A DNA stretch of 64,000 bases. It comes from Stanieria sp. NIES-3757. GTDB taxonomy: Bacteria > Cyanobacteriota > Cyanobacteriia > Cyanobacteriales > Xenococcaceae. The first letter of the stretch is position 1, and the number at the start of each line of letters is the position of its first letter. Made by a program: the position numbers and the translations under genes. Positions 24,641-34,473 of this stretch are shown in pieces. The DNA lies in NCBI GenBank assembly GCA_002355455.1, contig AP017375.1, positions 992,001 through 1,056,000 on the forward strand, in the 5' to 3' direction. The notes beneath the pieces are model-generated. The model ran no database searches, had not been told where the DNA came from, and saw only the letters and a list, made by a program, of their open reading frames with translations.

Positions 24641-25189
24641 ATGGTAACTACAAATACAATACGTGCATTAGGAATATTTACTAACTCTCAAGCAATAGAA
24701 CAAGCTATTAACGAATTGAAAGCTGCTGACTTTCCGATGGATAGAGTTTCTGTCATTGCTAAAGATTTAGAGTCAAACAATCCTATCGATGAACCACAAA
24801 TCAGCGATCGCATTCATAATCAGAAGGTAGATACTACAGCAGTAGTCAGAGATACTCTCACAGCAGCTACTTGGGGTAGTGTGTTGGTTGGTTTGACTAG
24901 TCTCGTACTTCCTGGTTTAGGAGTAGTAATAGCAGCAGGTTCTGTAGGTGTAGCATTAGTTGCTAGTGTTGCAGGGATGGCTGTAGGAGTAGTAGGAACT
25001 CAAAATTTGGTTAAAGCACTAACTGATTTGGGTATTTCGGAAGAACAAGCTAGAGTTTATAGCGATCGCCTTCAGCAGGGCTATTATTTGCTCATACTAG
25101 AAGGCTCAAAAGCAGAAATAGATCGCGCCGAAGCAATCTTACGTGAACGAGATATTCAAGATTGGGGTATTTATGATTCCTTAACTTAA
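24641..25189 (+). CDS. General stress protein 17M-like / low-temperature-induced family protein
   Basis: A 182-residue protein. The N-terminal TIRALGIFTNSQAIEQAINEL matches the stress-protein 17M-like domain. A central glycine/valine-rich hydrophobic stretch (GLGVVIAAGSVGVALVASVAG) probably makes a membrane hairpin. The C-terminus resembles a second alpha-beta half (LGISEEQARVYSDRLQQGYYLL). The ATG at 24641 is preferred because GGGGGAAA lies just upstream; an in-frame ATG at 24629 sits inside that site. The family is often induced by cold, salt or light stress. Confidence 0.8.
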   Translation: MVTTNTIRALGIFTNSQAIEQAINELKAADFPMDRVSVIAKDLESNNPIDEPQISDRIHNQKVDTTAVVRDTLTAATWGSVLVGLTSLVLPGLGVVIAAGSVGVALVASVAGMAVGVVGTQNLVKALTDLGISEEQARVYSDRLQQGYYLLILEGSKAEIDRAEAILRERDIQDWGIYDSLT

Positions 25190-25329
25190 GTATTTAGGTC
25201 TTTTGATAAGATATCTACCCAGAAACTCTTAGCTAAAAAACCATTCAAACTCTAGCAAGCATCTAATCAAAGTAAAGGCTAAAAGCTAATAGCTATAACA
25301 AACTCAGCTACGCTCTAAATTTTTTCAAA

Positions 25330-25641
25330 TTAATGCTTTTTATGAAATTTTGGATAAAGCATATCTTTGATTGGATGCTGTTGTTGTAAATGCTGCTTAA
25401 TAATTAGAGGAACTTCGTCAGGACTAACTTGCCAATACCAAATTTGTTCGGGTTCGACTAACACCATTGGACCATTACCACATTGTCCTAAACAACTAAT
25501 TGGAATTAATTCTACTTCTGAATCCAAATTGCTTTTAAAAGCATCCCAAACTGATTGAGAATGATATTTACGACAAGCCCGTCCCAGGCAAACTATTATT
25601 TTTTTCTTGCCATTAACTGGTTGCTCATTAGGAATAAACAT
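25330..25641 (-). CDS. Thioredoxin-like [2Fe-2S] ferredoxin domain protein
   Basis: A 103-residue protein of the thioredoxin-like 2Fe-2S fold. Four cysteines occur as CLGRAC near residue 18 and SCLGQCGNGP near residue 50, in the spacing of the NuoE/Shethna type. It is a likely single-cluster electron carrier. It lies just downstream of thiOG on the same strand with a 75-base gap, but no link to thiamine synthesis is established. Confidence 0.82.
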   Translation of the reverse strand: MFIPNEQPVNGKKKIIVCLGRACRKYHSQSVWDAFKSNLDSEVELIPISCLGQCGNGPMVLVEPEQIWYWQVSPDEVPLIIKQHLQQQHPIKDMLYPKFHKKH

Positions 25642-25716
25642 ACATAACGAGGATTAATTTAATGAATTCGACTAAACATCCTAATTTTTAATTAATTCTT
25701 GCTTTTTAATTATTAC

Positions 25717-27660
25717 TTATTTAATCGTCCCTGTCACAGGAGAACTAGCAGCAGCGTATTGTTTAACTGGAATTCTTCCTGATAAATAAGCTAGCCTACC
25801 AGCCTCAGTTGCTAAACCCATCGCCCGCGCCATAGCAACAGGATCTTGAGCCATTGCGATCGCACTATTAATGAGTAAGGCATCTGCCCCTAATTCCATG
25901 GCATAAGCAGCTTCACTAGGTGTACCAATTCCTGCATCTACTACTACAGGAATTTTGGCTTCTTCAATGATAATGGCAATATTAGCAGCATTTTTAATTC
26001 CTTGTCCCGAACCGATGGGTGAACCTAAAGGCATGACTGTAGCACAACCTACTTCTTCTAATCGTTTAGCTAGTAGAGGATCCGCATTGATGTAGGGTAA
26101 AACAGCAAAACCTTCTTTAACTAACTGTTCGGCTGCTGTCAAAGTTCCAATTGGGTCGGGTAATAAATATTTAGCATCGGGAATAACTTCTAATTTAACG
26201 AAATTATTGTCTTCTTGCCCTAATAACTTCGCCATTTCTCTACCTAAGCGTGCTACTCGAATTGCTTCTTCAGCAGTCTGACAACCTGCGGTATTGGGTA
26301 ACATCCAAATTTTATTCCAGTCTAAAGCTTCTGCTAATCCTTCGTGTCCAGGCGCTTTAGTTTGTACTCTTCTAACTGCGACGGTGACAATCTCACAACC
26401 ACTAGCAATGACGCTTTGTTGCATAGTTTCAATCGTTGGATATTTACCCGTACCTGTCATCAGGCGAGAATTAAAAGTTCTTCCAGCAATAGTTAGTTGA
26501 TTGGTTTGATTAATAGTTGGTGGTGTGGTGAGTTGTTGAGAAACGGTTGTTTGAATTTCTAAAGGCATCTTGTGACCATTGAATGAGTTAAAATTGGGCT
26601 GAGGTTGAGACAAAAATCGCTCGCAACTAAAATAAGATAATAAAGGATCGGATTTCCCTTCTAAAATCAAATTAGCGATTAGAGAGGCAGTAACAGGGGC
26701 AAGTAAAATCCCATTCCGATAATGCCCAGTCGCAAAAAATAAATTTTCACAAGAACTTTGACCTAAAATCGGCAATTCATCAGGTGTACCAGGGCGAAAA
26801 CCTGCCCAAAACTCTTCAATTTGCCAATTAGCGACGGCAGGAAACAGTTTAATCGCGTTATTTAATAAATTTTGTATTCCTTGAGGTGTATTATGAGGAT
26901 TCCAACCAACTTCTTCTACTGTTGCCCCAATAATTAAACGTCCATCTTGTCTGGGTACTAAATAAATACCATCCCCAAATAATACCCGATGGAGATTAGC
27001 ATCAGTAGGCATTCTCAACGAGAGCATTTGTCCTTTGACTGGGCGTACAGGAATCGGTAATAATTGACTAGCCCAAGAACCAGTAGCCAAAACATATTGT
27101 TCTGCTTCGAGTTCCCCTTCAGAAGTAAAAATACTGGTTACTCTACCCTGTTGTTGTCCAATGGCTTGAACAGCTACTCCTTCCTTAATCTCTACTCCTA
27201 GAGTCTCAGCAGCTTGCAAAAGCGATCGCACTAAACAACGATTATCAACTTGTCCATCTTCAGGATACCACCAACCCCCAACTACTGCTTCTCCTAAACC
27301 AGGCTGATACAAATCCAGCGTAGCTCGATCTAACCATAAATCTGATTGAGATTGGGGTAAATTAAACACGGGAGCTACAATACCAGAAGGTAAATAACCC
27401 GTAGCAATACCAGTTAAATCTTCTAATTTACGAACCCATTCAGGATAAAGCCAACGCGACTTCAGGCATAAATCTAGCATCGGGCGATTGGTAATTTTTT
27501 CCGCCATGGGCGCAAGCATTCCTGCTGCTGCATGGGAGGCTGCTTGAGTAAAATCTCGACTCACTACAGTTACACTTGCCCCACGTAACTTCAAGTCAAC
27601 TGCGATCGCCAAGCCCGCAATCCCACCACCAATCACCAGAATATCTTTTGTTGCCTTCAT
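25717..27660 (-). CDS. thiOG: Fused glycine oxidase ThiO and thiazole synthase ThiG
   Basis: A 647-residue bifunctional thiamine-biosynthesis protein, a fusion seen in cyanobacteria. Residues 1-365 are ThiO: FAD motif [15 protein letters not shown] and the C-terminal [14 protein letters not shown]; it oxidises glycine to dehydroglycine. Residues 385-647 are Thi[17 protein letters not shown], the phosphate-binding [10 protein letters not shown] and [19 protein letters not shown]; it builds the thiazole phosphate ring. The fusion hands the unstable imine directly to ThiG. No TPP riboswitch was recognised in the short upstream gap. Confidence 0.95.
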   Translation of the reverse strand: MKATKDILVIGGGIAGLAIAVDLKLRGASVTVVSRDFTQAASHAAAGMLAPMAEKITNRPMLDLCLKSRWLYPEWVRKLEDLTGIATGYLPSGIVAPVFNLPQSQSDLWLDRATLDLYQPGLGEAVVGGWWYPEDGQVDNRCLVRSLLQAAETLGVEIKEGVAVQAIGQQQGRVTSIFTSEGELEAEQYVLATGSWASQLLPIPVRPVKGQMLSLRMPTDANLHRVLFGDGIYLVPRQDGRLIIGATVEEVGWNPHNTPQGIQNLLNNAIKLFPAVANWQIEEFWAGFRPGTPDELPILGQSSCENLFFATGHYRNGILLAPVTASLIANLILEGKSDPLLSYFSCERFLSQPQPNFNSFNGHKMPLEIQTTVSQQLTTPPTINQTNQLTIAGRTFNSRLMTGTGKYPTIETMQQSVIASGCEIVTVAVRRVQTKAPGHEGLAEALDWNKIWMLPNTAGCQTAEEAIRVARLGREMAKLLGQEDNNFVKLEVIPDAKYLLPDPIGTLTAAEQLVKEGFAVLPYINADPLLAKRLEEVGCATVMPLGSPIGSGQGIKNAANIAIIIEEAKIPVVVDAGIGTPSEAAYAMELGADALLINSAIAMAQDPVAMARAMGLATEAGRLAYLSGRIPVKQYAAASSPVTGTIK

Positions 27661-27787
27661 CTGTTCAAGTCCGTTTTCAATTTTTTATATATGAAGGGAT
27701 AACTTTCTTCAACGAAACATTTAAGTCAAGGTAATCATTATAAACTTTTGTGTATTAAAATAATGGCTCTGGTTCTGCAAGGCTTAC

Positions 27788-29113
27788 CTAAATTTCACAT
27801 TCAGCACAACGGGACAAAATTAAACAACACCACCAGCGAGCATAACTTCCAACTAATCCTATTTCTCTAAATTCCCCATCTGGTAAATGTCCATCCCAAG
27901 GCAAATGACCGTCAGAAGCAGCTAAAGTGTATTTAATGCTACTAGAATCTTGCCAACGATTATTTACCCGCCAACCAAGTTTTTCTCCCAAAGCACACTC
28001 AGTCTTATAATCGATCTTACCACCAAGTTCCTGCCAAATTCTTCTTTGCACAGAAAATCCAAAACGTCCCTCACTGTATTTTAGCCAAAGGCGATCGATA
28101 ATTTGTATTGTTTCACAAGCAAGATTCTGAGTAGATTTATAATCCAACCAACCTTCTTTAACTCGATTAGTTATTTTAAGTAAAATCTCGTAAGTTTCTT
28201 CATCAGCTTTTTGCCACTCTTCCCCAGATAAATAAATTTCTAATCGTTGGTAGATATTTTCGGGGTTAGAAGAAGTTTTTTCTAATTCTTCTATGTGTTG
28301 AACCTCAGGAATCATTTCCAACCATTCTTGCACTGATTGAGGACGATGTTCTGCTTCTAATGCCATCCCTTTAACAATAGCAGCATTTAATTCATCATTA
28401 ATCCGAGGATTATGTTTTTTCGGCAAAATTAGACTAGCACCTTGCGAACGAAATTGTGCTGGTAGTGGCTGTACTCCAGTTAATAAAAAATAACAAGTAG
28501 CAGCTAAAGCATGAACATCTGTATAAGGACCTCGTTTTGCTCTTTGATAATATTGTTCTATGGGAGCAAAAGATTCTGTCCGAGCATTAGTATGAGTTAG
28601 AGTTCTGCCATCAACAAACTCTCTTGCCAAACCAAAATCGATTAAGACTGCTTCTCCTGTATCGTTCCGCAACATAATGTTTGATGGTTTGACATCACGA
28701 TGTAACAGTCCCTGTTGATGAATATAGCTCAGTGCTTCTCCTATCTGCCTGATATAAAGTAAAGCTTTTTTTTCTGGCAAAATACCTTGTTCGATAACTT
28801 TGTTTTCTAAATCTCCTCCTGTAATATATTCCATTACCATGCACCAAATTCCTTGTTCTTGGCACACATCATGAACTTGAACAATATGATTATGGCTACA
28901 TTTAGCGAGACGAAAAGCTTCTTGAATAAATTTTTCTTGATGTTTAGCAAAATCGGGTTTAGATAAGACTAAATCGTTAGCGGTTTTAATCGCAACTAAT
29001 TTATTTAAATCAAAATCTTGAGCGCGATAAGTAATCCCAAATCCTCCTACGCCCAATATTTCTTCAATTATATATTTACCATCTTGAATTGCTTCTCCTG
29101 GTCTCCAGATCAT
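27788..29113 (-). CDS. Serine/threonine kinase fused to a GUN4 domain
   Basis: A 441-residue protein. Residues 10-275 are a Hanks-type kinase: G-loop GVGGFGITY, VAIKTA lysine, HRDVKPSN catalytic loop, DFGLAREF. Residues 285-441 are a GUN4 domain, with a DRLWLKYSEGRFGFSVQ segment and a GHLP segment. GUN4 binds porphyrins and stimulates Mg-chelatase; kinase-GUN4 fusions are found in cyanobacteria and may sense tetrapyrroles. No membrane helix is present. Substrate and ligand are unproven. Confidence 0.9.
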   Translation of the reverse strand: MIWRPGEAIQDGKYIIEEILGVGGFGITYRAQDFDLNKLVAIKTANDLVLSKPDFAKHQEKFIQEAFRLAKCSHNHIVQVHDVCQEQGIWCMVMEYITGGDLENKVIEQGILPEKKALLYIRQIGEALSYIHQQGLLHRDVKPSNIMLRNDTGEAVLIDFGLAREFVDGRTLTHTNARTESFAPIEQYYQRAKRGPYTDVHALAATCYFLLTGVQPLPAQFRSQGASLILPKKHNPRINDELNAAIVKGMALEAEHRPQSVQEWLEMIPEVQHIEELEKTSSNPENIYQRLEIYLSGEEWQKADEETYEILLKITNRVKEGWLDYKSTQNLACETIQIIDRLWLKYSEGRFGFSVQRRIWQELGGKIDYKTECALGEKLGWRVNNRWQDSSSIKYTLAASDGHLPWDGHLPDGEFREIGLVGSYARWWCCLILSRCAECEI

Positions 29114-29182
29114 TTGTTTTTGCCACTTTGCTTAAGTTATGATTTTGCTGCAATTATTTAGTTTGTTTTAGTCTTTTTTAAT

Positions 29183-29629
29183 CTAGGGCAAATATTTTTG
29201 AACAACTTGCCAACCCGTTAAAGCAACAAAAATAAAACCAACCAATAAGGTAAGATTTATCCCTATATGAAGTAAACGCGCCCATGATTTTTGTGGACTA
29301 ATTTGAGTAGCACTCCAACCCGATAACAGAACTAAAATAACTACAGTTAAACCTGCAATCAAATGAGGTGAGTGACCCAGACTACCATAGTAACCTATTG
29401 TTCCAATTAGCCCGATCGCGAGTAAGAGTAAAACAAGCAGACATAGAACTATTCCGCTAATAATATGAAACTTTCTCAAAAAAGCAGGACGCGCTTGTCG
29501 ATTAATTCGAGTTGATAAAATCCCTAAACCAGAAAAAAATAGCACTCCGTAAGTTGCGAGTGCTAAACCCATTGACCAAGCAGCTATTTTCCACAGCCAA
29601 AGAAAAGAAGGTAAATTCAAAATCGGCAC
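29183..29629 (-). CDS. DUF4079 family membrane protein
   Basis: A 148-residue protein with four membrane helices (about 15-35, 55-77, 85-105, 118-140). The histidines at the helix ends (RKFHIISG, GHSPHLIAG, LLHIGIN) suggest a possible cytochrome b561-like heme site. DUF4079 is a cyanobacterial/plastid family of unknown function. It lies 69 bases upstream of the kinase gene on the same strand. Confidence 0.75.
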   Translation of the reverse strand: MPILNLPSFLWLWKIAAWSMGLALATYGVLFFSGLGILSTRINRQARPAFLRKFHIISGIVLCLLVLLLLAIGLIGTIGYYGSLGHSPHLIAGLTVVILVLLSGWSATQISPQKSWARLLHIGINLTLLVGFIFVALTGWQVVQKYLP

Positions 29630-29860
29630 CTAGTTAAGCTCTCCACTAAAAGATAGTTTAAGCTGAACTCAGGAATATCTTACTAAAGAAATAAATAGTT
29701 GAACAGTACTAGAAAATGATTGATTGACGAGAAGTGAAGAATTGCTACTTAAGCTTAATTCGGGCTTTTGGTTACATCACCATTAAATATTTGTTTGTTC
29801 AACTCAAGTCAATTTTTGAGTAGATATTTTATAGATGGTTAGTAAAAATATTTGTTTGAA

Positions 29861-30250
29861 TTAATTTACACTAACAGCAGTTTTTAACTGATTTCCTGTA
29901 AGTTGATTATTGTTATTAATGCGATCGCTATTAGGAGAATTCTCTGTTATTTTGGACTCAGTTTGAGTTGGTTTTTCTGGCTCAGAAGCTTGATTTTCAT
30001 TAATACAAAGACGCTCACAAGGGATCGTGTCTGACAAAATAGCACTAGCCATCATCCCAGTATGAATTTCCAATAAAGCATCTCGGACAGCTTCAAAAAC
30101 GAGCCTTTGTCCAGGAAAAACAACTCTTTCAAAATACCAGTTGGGAATATTAGTAATTCGAGCTACTTGTATTTGACTAGTTGCATTTACATAGCAGCAC
30201 ATAATCGTGTCTTTTTCATTGTTGGGTACCGGATCAAGTATTTGAGACAT
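29861..30250 (-). CDS. DUF1830 domain protein with disordered tail
   Basis: A 129-residue protein. Residues 15-80 form DUF1830 (CCYVNATSQIQVARITNIP, FERVVFPGQRL, LEIHTG, ILSDTIPCERL), a small cyanobacterial domain of unknown function. Residues 85-129 are low-complexity, rich in E, N, T, Q and S. A TATAAT at 30387-30382 on the minus strand about 135 bases upstream is a candidate -10 box. Confidence 0.8.
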   Translation of the reverse strand: MSQILDPVPNNEKDTIMCCYVNATSQIQVARITNIPNWYFERVVFPGQRLVFEAVRDALLEIHTGMMASAILSDTIPCERLCINENQASEPEKPTQTESKITENSPNSDRINNNNQLTGNQLKTAVSVN

Positions 30251-30663
30251 AATGATTGAAGCGATTATTTAAAGTTGGTTTGCTATTACACCTGATACGC
30301 TAACACTTCCCGATCCCCGCTAGCTGTAAAAGGGAATACCAATCAGAGCTGATCTTGGTCTCTTGTGTCAGCTTTCATGGTATTATAGATTTTTTTGATA
30401 TTTGAACCTAGATTAAGTTAAAGATTGCTTTCTCAGCAGCAGTACTCTCGATAAGTTTTAATAAATTAAATTTGCTCACTTATTCCTGGCTAATTAAGAT
30501 GAAATTTCGCTCAGGAGCAAATCCTTGGTAGCAAAATTGGCTAGTTGATTGTAACTAATAATATAGTTAAAGTTAAGTTATATGAAAAAAATGATTAATT
30601 TTTCCTGGGGGAATCGGCTTTTTTGTGCAGAAACCTCAACAACTTTAATAAAATTTTTATCCT
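30251..30663. other. 413-base divergent intergenic region
   Basis: No gene is seen. It separates the DUF1830 gene (minus) from the radical SAM gene (plus). It contains a TATAAT on the minus strand at 30387-30382 and a GC-richer stretch near 30300-30350 that would lie in the DUF1830 mRNA leader. I recognise no riboswitch. Confidence 0.4.
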
Positions 30664-32244
30664 ATGAGTCAGAAAATTTTATATGTTCGCCTGCCTTGTA
30701 ATCCCATTTTTCCGATAGGAGTTGTATATCTGGCTGATTTTGTCCATAAGTTATTTCCCAACTTAGAACAAAAAATCTTTGACTTGGGAACAGTACCACC
30801 TTTAGATTTTGTACCAGCCTTAGAACAATGTATCGATCAATTTCAACCAACCCTGTTGGTATTTTCATGGCGAGATATTCAAATTTATGCACCCGTGGGA
30901 GGTAGAGGTGGAAATCCTCTCCAAAACGCTTTTGAATTTTACTATGCTAAAAATCTCTTAACTAGATTAAAAGGAGCTTTAGGAGGATTAAAAGTTACTA
31001 CGGCTTATTATGGAGAACTTTGGCGAAATTTAGGATTAATTAATCGCGGTTTAAAAAGAGCCAGGAAATATAATCCCGAAGCTCGCTCTATCGTGGGTGG
31101 TGGTGCAGTTAGTGTTTTTTATGAACAGTTAAAGCAAAAATTACCCCAAGGAACAATTGTTTCGGTTGGAGAAGGAGAACAATTATTAGCCAAACTTCTA
31201 CGCGGTGAAGATTTTAGTGATGAGCGTTGTTATGTCGTGGGAGAAACAGAACCGAGAAAACGCTTAATTCACGAACAACCAGAGTCAATCGAAAAAACAG
31301 CTTGTAATTATGACTACATTGCCGAAATTTGGTCAGAATTTGATTATTATCTCCAAGAAAACGATTTTTATTTAGGAGTACAAACCAAACGAGGCTGTCC
31401 TCATAATTGCTGCTACTGCGTTTACACTGTAGTTGAGGGTAAACAAGTTAGGATTAATCCTGCTGATGAAGTAGTTAAAGAAATGCGTCAGCTTTATGAG
31501 AGAGGTATCCGCAATTTTTGGTTTACTGATGCTCAGTTTATTCCCGCCCGTAGATTCATCCCTGATGCCATTGAATTATTACAAAAAATTGTTGATTCGG
31601 GGATGAAAGATATTCACTGGGCTGCTTATATTCGGGCTGATAATCTTTCTCCCGAATTATGTGACTTAATGGTTCAAACTGGCATGAACTATTTTGAAAT
31701 AGGGATTACTAGTGGTTCGCAAGAATTAGTCCGTAAGATGCGGATGGGTTACAATCTGCGTACTGTACTGCAAAATTGCCGAGATTTGAAAGCTGCTGGT
31801 TTTAATGATTTAGTTTCAGTTAATTATTCTTTTAATGTAATTGATGAGACTTACGATACTATCAGACAAACCGTAGCTTATCATCGGGAATTAGAGCGGA
31901 TTTTTGGTGCAGATAAAGTAGAGCCAGCAATTTTCTTTATTGGCTTACAACCTCATACTCATCTAGAAGAATATGCTTTTAAAAACGAGATTCTCAAACC
32001 TGGATATGATCCGATGAGTTTGATGCCTTGGACGGCAAAAAAACTGTTATGGAATCCCGAACCACTTGGTTCTTTTTTCGGAGAAGTTTGTCTGCAAGCT
32101 TGGCAACAAAATCCTAATGATTTTGGACGAGAAGTTATGAAAATTCTGGAACAAAGATTAGGAATTGCTGAGTTAGAAGAAGCTTTAAGCGCACCTGTAG
32201 AATCTGCCAAAAAACAATTAGCCATCATCTCTTTAAGCAAATAA
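30664..32244 (+). CDS. Photosystem II high-light acclimation-type radical SAM protein
   Basis: A 526-residue protein. An N-terminal B12-binding-like Rossmann region (to about 200, with PIFPIGVVYLADF, RDIQIYAPVGGRGGN and SIVGGGAV) is followed by a radical SAM domain. The cluster motif is C245-x3-C249-x2-C252 in RGCPHNCCYC. I recognise the overall pattern from a cyanobacterial family annotated as a photosystem II high-light acclimation radical SAM protein. Its reaction is unknown. It is a monocistronic-looking gene, 83 bases before the DICT/HD gene. Confidence 0.82.
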   Translation: MSQKILYVRLPCNPIFPIGVVYLADFVHKLFPNLEQKIFDLGTVPPLDFVPALEQCIDQFQPTLLVFSWRDIQIYAPVGGRGGNPLQNAFEFYYAKNLLTRLKGALGGLKVTTAYYGELWRNLGLINRGLKRARKYNPEARSIVGGGAVSVFYEQLKQKLPQGTIVSVGEGEQLLAKLLRGEDFSDERCYVVGETEPRKRLIHEQPESIEKTACNYDYIAEIWSEFDYYLQENDFYLGVQTKRGCPHNCCYCVYTVVEGKQVRINPADEVVKEMRQLYERGIRNFWFTDAQFIPARRFIPDAIELLQKIVDSGMKDIHWAAYIRADNLSPELCDLMVQTGMNYFEIGITSGSQELVRKMRMGYNLRTVLQNCRDLKAAGFNDLVSVNYSFNVIDETYDTIRQTVAYHRELERIFGADKVEPAIFFIGLQPHTHLEEYAFKNEILKPGYDPMSLMPWTAKKLLWNPEPLGSFFGEVCLQAWQQNPNDFGREVMKILEQRLGIAELEEALSAPVESAKKQLAIISLSK

Positions 32245-32272
32245 AACAAGCACAGACATTAATAATTTACAA

Positions 32273-32293
32273 GCGTAACCTGTTACGTCTCTT
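32273..32293. repeat. Partial copy of a GTAACNTGTTAC palindromic repeat
   Basis: GTAAC-C-TGTTACGTCTCT resembles the right half and centre of the perfect palindrome at 40571-40598. It lies just before the heptamer repeat ahead of the DICT gene. Confidence 0.5.
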
Positions 32294-32297
32294 TTTA

Positions 32298-32325
32298 TAA
32301 CTAATAACTAATAACTGATAACTAA
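32298..32325 (+). repeat. Four tandem TAACTAA-type heptamers before the DICT/HD gene
   Basis: TAACTAA, TAACTAA, TAACTGA, TAACTAA run up to two bases before the ATG at 32328. They fill the position where a ribosome-binding site should be, and none is visible. Confidence 0.75.
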
Positions 32326-32327
32326 AA

Positions 32328-33707
32328 ATGCTGGAAGGTTCAATTTTACAACAATTAGTAAAAGCTCATCAAAACAGTAAAAGACCGTTAAATTTGGGAG
32401 TGTATTACAAAAATACTTTAGTTGCTCTTTGTCATGCTCTAGAAGACTTTATTTTAGAGTCAGAAGACAAGCCACTAATGATTGCAGCTTTCCAGCGAGG
32501 AAAATGGTATTTGCAAGAAGCCCAGCGTTATGGTGATTTGGCTCAGAAATCTCTTCAAGTAGCGATTATGGCTGCATCAGAAGCCGGATTTGCCGAACAT
32601 CCTACCAGTCAAAAAAATAATGTAGCTTTAGTTAGTTTAAAACCAGAAGATCCTGTTGCTCAAGAGTGGCACTTAATGATTTTATCTCCCACCTATACAG
32701 CGATGGTTTTATGTCAGGAATTGTCTGAAGCAGATTATGGCATACAAGGAAGACCCCAAGCTGACTTAGAGCGAAAATTTTATGGTTTTTGGACTTTTGA
32801 GCCAGATTTAGTCACAGAAACTGTAGAATTAGCGATCGCTCATATTCAAGAATACGATCCAAAATTGGCTCACACTTTAACTACTCAGGTACAACAAATC
32901 AAAACTAAATCGATTTCTCAACCACAAGAAGATTTAAGTGTCGTCGTATCGCGAGTGGTGGAATATCTCCAAAACTGTCAACAAGATTTACATAATTCCC
33001 AACCAACCTCTGCCTATACTTACTCCCAAGCCTTAGATGACAATATCGTTTCTAACGAAATGCAAGCCTTTTTACGGATGGCACAAATCATTGACTTGAC
33101 AGATGTGCGGAACCCAATGGCTGCCACAGAAGTATCGGCAATGGCTGAGGCTATGGGACAGTTATTAGATTTACCAGCCTGGCAAGTCAAACGTTTGCGT
33201 TTAGGTGGCTTATTACATCGTTTAGGTTTATTACCTACGACTAAGATTGATTCTGATAAAAAATCTCCTGTCCAACAACAAGTTTTACAAGCTCCCGAAT
33301 CCTTACCCCAGGCATCGGTGTTGCGAATTATGCCTCAACTCCAAGCGATCGCTACAATTTTAACTCATCAAACAGAATCTTGGGATGGCTCTGGTACTCC
33401 TGCTGGTCTAGCTTATGATAATATTCCTCTCGAATCGAGAATTCTCCGTTTAGTTGCTGATTTTCAAAAACAAGTTACAGATTATAGTCAAGCAGAATTA
33501 GTTGACAATCCTATTGCTCAAGCTTTATCTGACTGCCAAAATCAAGCAGGAGAAACTTATGACCCCAAATTAGTGGAAGCATTAGGCTTATTAGTCATGG
33601 GAATGCAGCAAGGAATGAGTATTCAAGCTTATCAACCGAAAATTGCTGCTGGAATGTGGTTACTAGACTCAGAGCAAATCGGTAAAAATCCCACCACTTC
33701 CGCTTAA
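32328..33707 (+). CDS. DICT sensory domain plus HD-type phosphohydrolase-like protein
   Basis: A 459-residue protein. Residues 1-180 resemble the DICT sensory domain (SKRPLNLGVYYKNTLVALCHALEDFIL at the start, FWTFEPDLVTETV at the end), found in light- or c-di-GMP-related signalling. Residues 265-440 resemble an HD-GYP-like region: LRLGGLLHRLGLLP, ILTHQTESWDGSGTPAGL, DPKLVEAL. The HD and GYP pairs are not intact (HR, and SGTPAGL in place of GYPxGL), so phosphodiesterase activity is doubtful. It is the first gene of a same-strand run into the pentapeptide gene. Confidence 0.78.
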   Translation: MLEGSILQQLVKAHQNSKRPLNLGVYYKNTLVALCHALEDFILESEDKPLMIAAFQRGKWYLQEAQRYGDLAQKSLQVAIMAASEAGFAEHPTSQKNNVALVSLKPEDPVAQEWHLMILSPTYTAMVLCQELSEADYGIQGRPQADLERKFYGFWTFEPDLVTETVELAIAHIQEYDPKLAHTLTTQVQQIKTKSISQPQEDLSVVVSRVVEYLQNCQQDLHNSQPTSAYTYSQALDDNIVSNEMQAFLRMAQIIDLTDVRNPMAATEVSAMAEAMGQLLDLPAWQVKRLRLGGLLHRLGLLPTTKIDSDKKSPVQQQVLQAPESLPQASVLRIMPQLQAIATILTHQTESWDGSGTPAGLAYDNIPLESRILRLVADFQKQVTDYSQAELVDNPIAQALSDCQNQAGETYDPKLVEALGLLVMGMQQGMSIQAYQPKIAAGMWLLDSEQIGKNPTTSA

Positions 33708-33750
33708 ATTTGAGTAATACTTATAAACTAAAATTATTAATGAGTAGCTG

Positions 33751-34410
33751 ATGACCAAAATAGAACTAGTTCGTGCAGGACAAGAAAAACATTTTCCAGG
33801 AATTGATTTAGAAGACGAAGATTTATCTAGCTGTCAATTAGAAAGAGTTAACCTGGCTGGTGCTAACTTAGTAGGTACAGATTTGCGTCAAGCTAACCTT
33901 AAAGGCGCGAGATTAGATGGGGCAAACTTATTAGGAGCGCAACTCAATTTAGCTGATTTGAGAGCTAATTTACTAGGTGCTAACTTAATGCAAACAGACT
34001 TAAGTAGCGCAGATCTCAGAGGTAGTAATCTGCGGGGTGCCAATTTGATGGGAGCTAAAGTTAGTCAAGCATCTTTAGCTGGAGCATTTTTAAGCGGTGC
34101 TAATCTCACAGGAGTCAATTTTCAAGGAGTTGATTTTCGTGGCGCAGACTTAAGAGGTGCTAATCTTAGTGGTGCTAATCTCAAAGGAGCCAATTTAGCT
34201 CAAACAGACTTACAAGGTGCTAATCTTAGCGAAACCAATTTAGAAGAAGTTGATTTAAGAGGTGCCAATTTAGCTGGAGCCAATTTATCAGGAGCAAACT
34301 TGCTTTGTGCAGAAACTGAAGGAGCAAATTTTGATGGTGTAAATTTAGACCGAGCTTGCTTATTAGGTAGTTCAACCGCAAAAAATGAAGTTAACATCTT
34401 GAAACAATAG
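33751..34410 (+). CDS. Pentapeptide repeat protein
   Basis: A 219-residue protein made of about 35 pentapeptide units of the A-[DN]-L-x-x type from residue 20 to 205 (NLAGANLVGTDLRQANL), predicted to fold as a right-handed quadrilateral beta-helix. No signal peptide is evident. Functions in the family vary and cannot be inferred from the sequence. It starts 43 bases after the DICT/HD gene. Confidence 0.9.
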   Translation: MTKIELVRAGQEKHFPGIDLEDEDLSSCQLERVNLAGANLVGTDLRQANLKGARLDGANLLGAQLNLADLRANLLGANLMQTDLSSADLRGSNLRGANLMGAKVSQASLAGAFLSGANLTGVNFQGVDFRGADLRGANLSGANLKGANLAQTDLQGANLSETNLEEVDLRGANLAGANLSGANLLCAETEGANFDGVNLDRACLLGSSTAKNEVNILKQ

Positions 34411-34473
34411 CTGACCTGGACATGATTGCCTTTAATAATTAACATTATTGTGATTCCGCAATAGGAAATTTTC

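Noticed and set aside
27661-27787. Possible TPP riboswitch upstream of thiOG
   Set aside because: No CTGAGA-type conserved element or paired arms were found in the 127-base gap.
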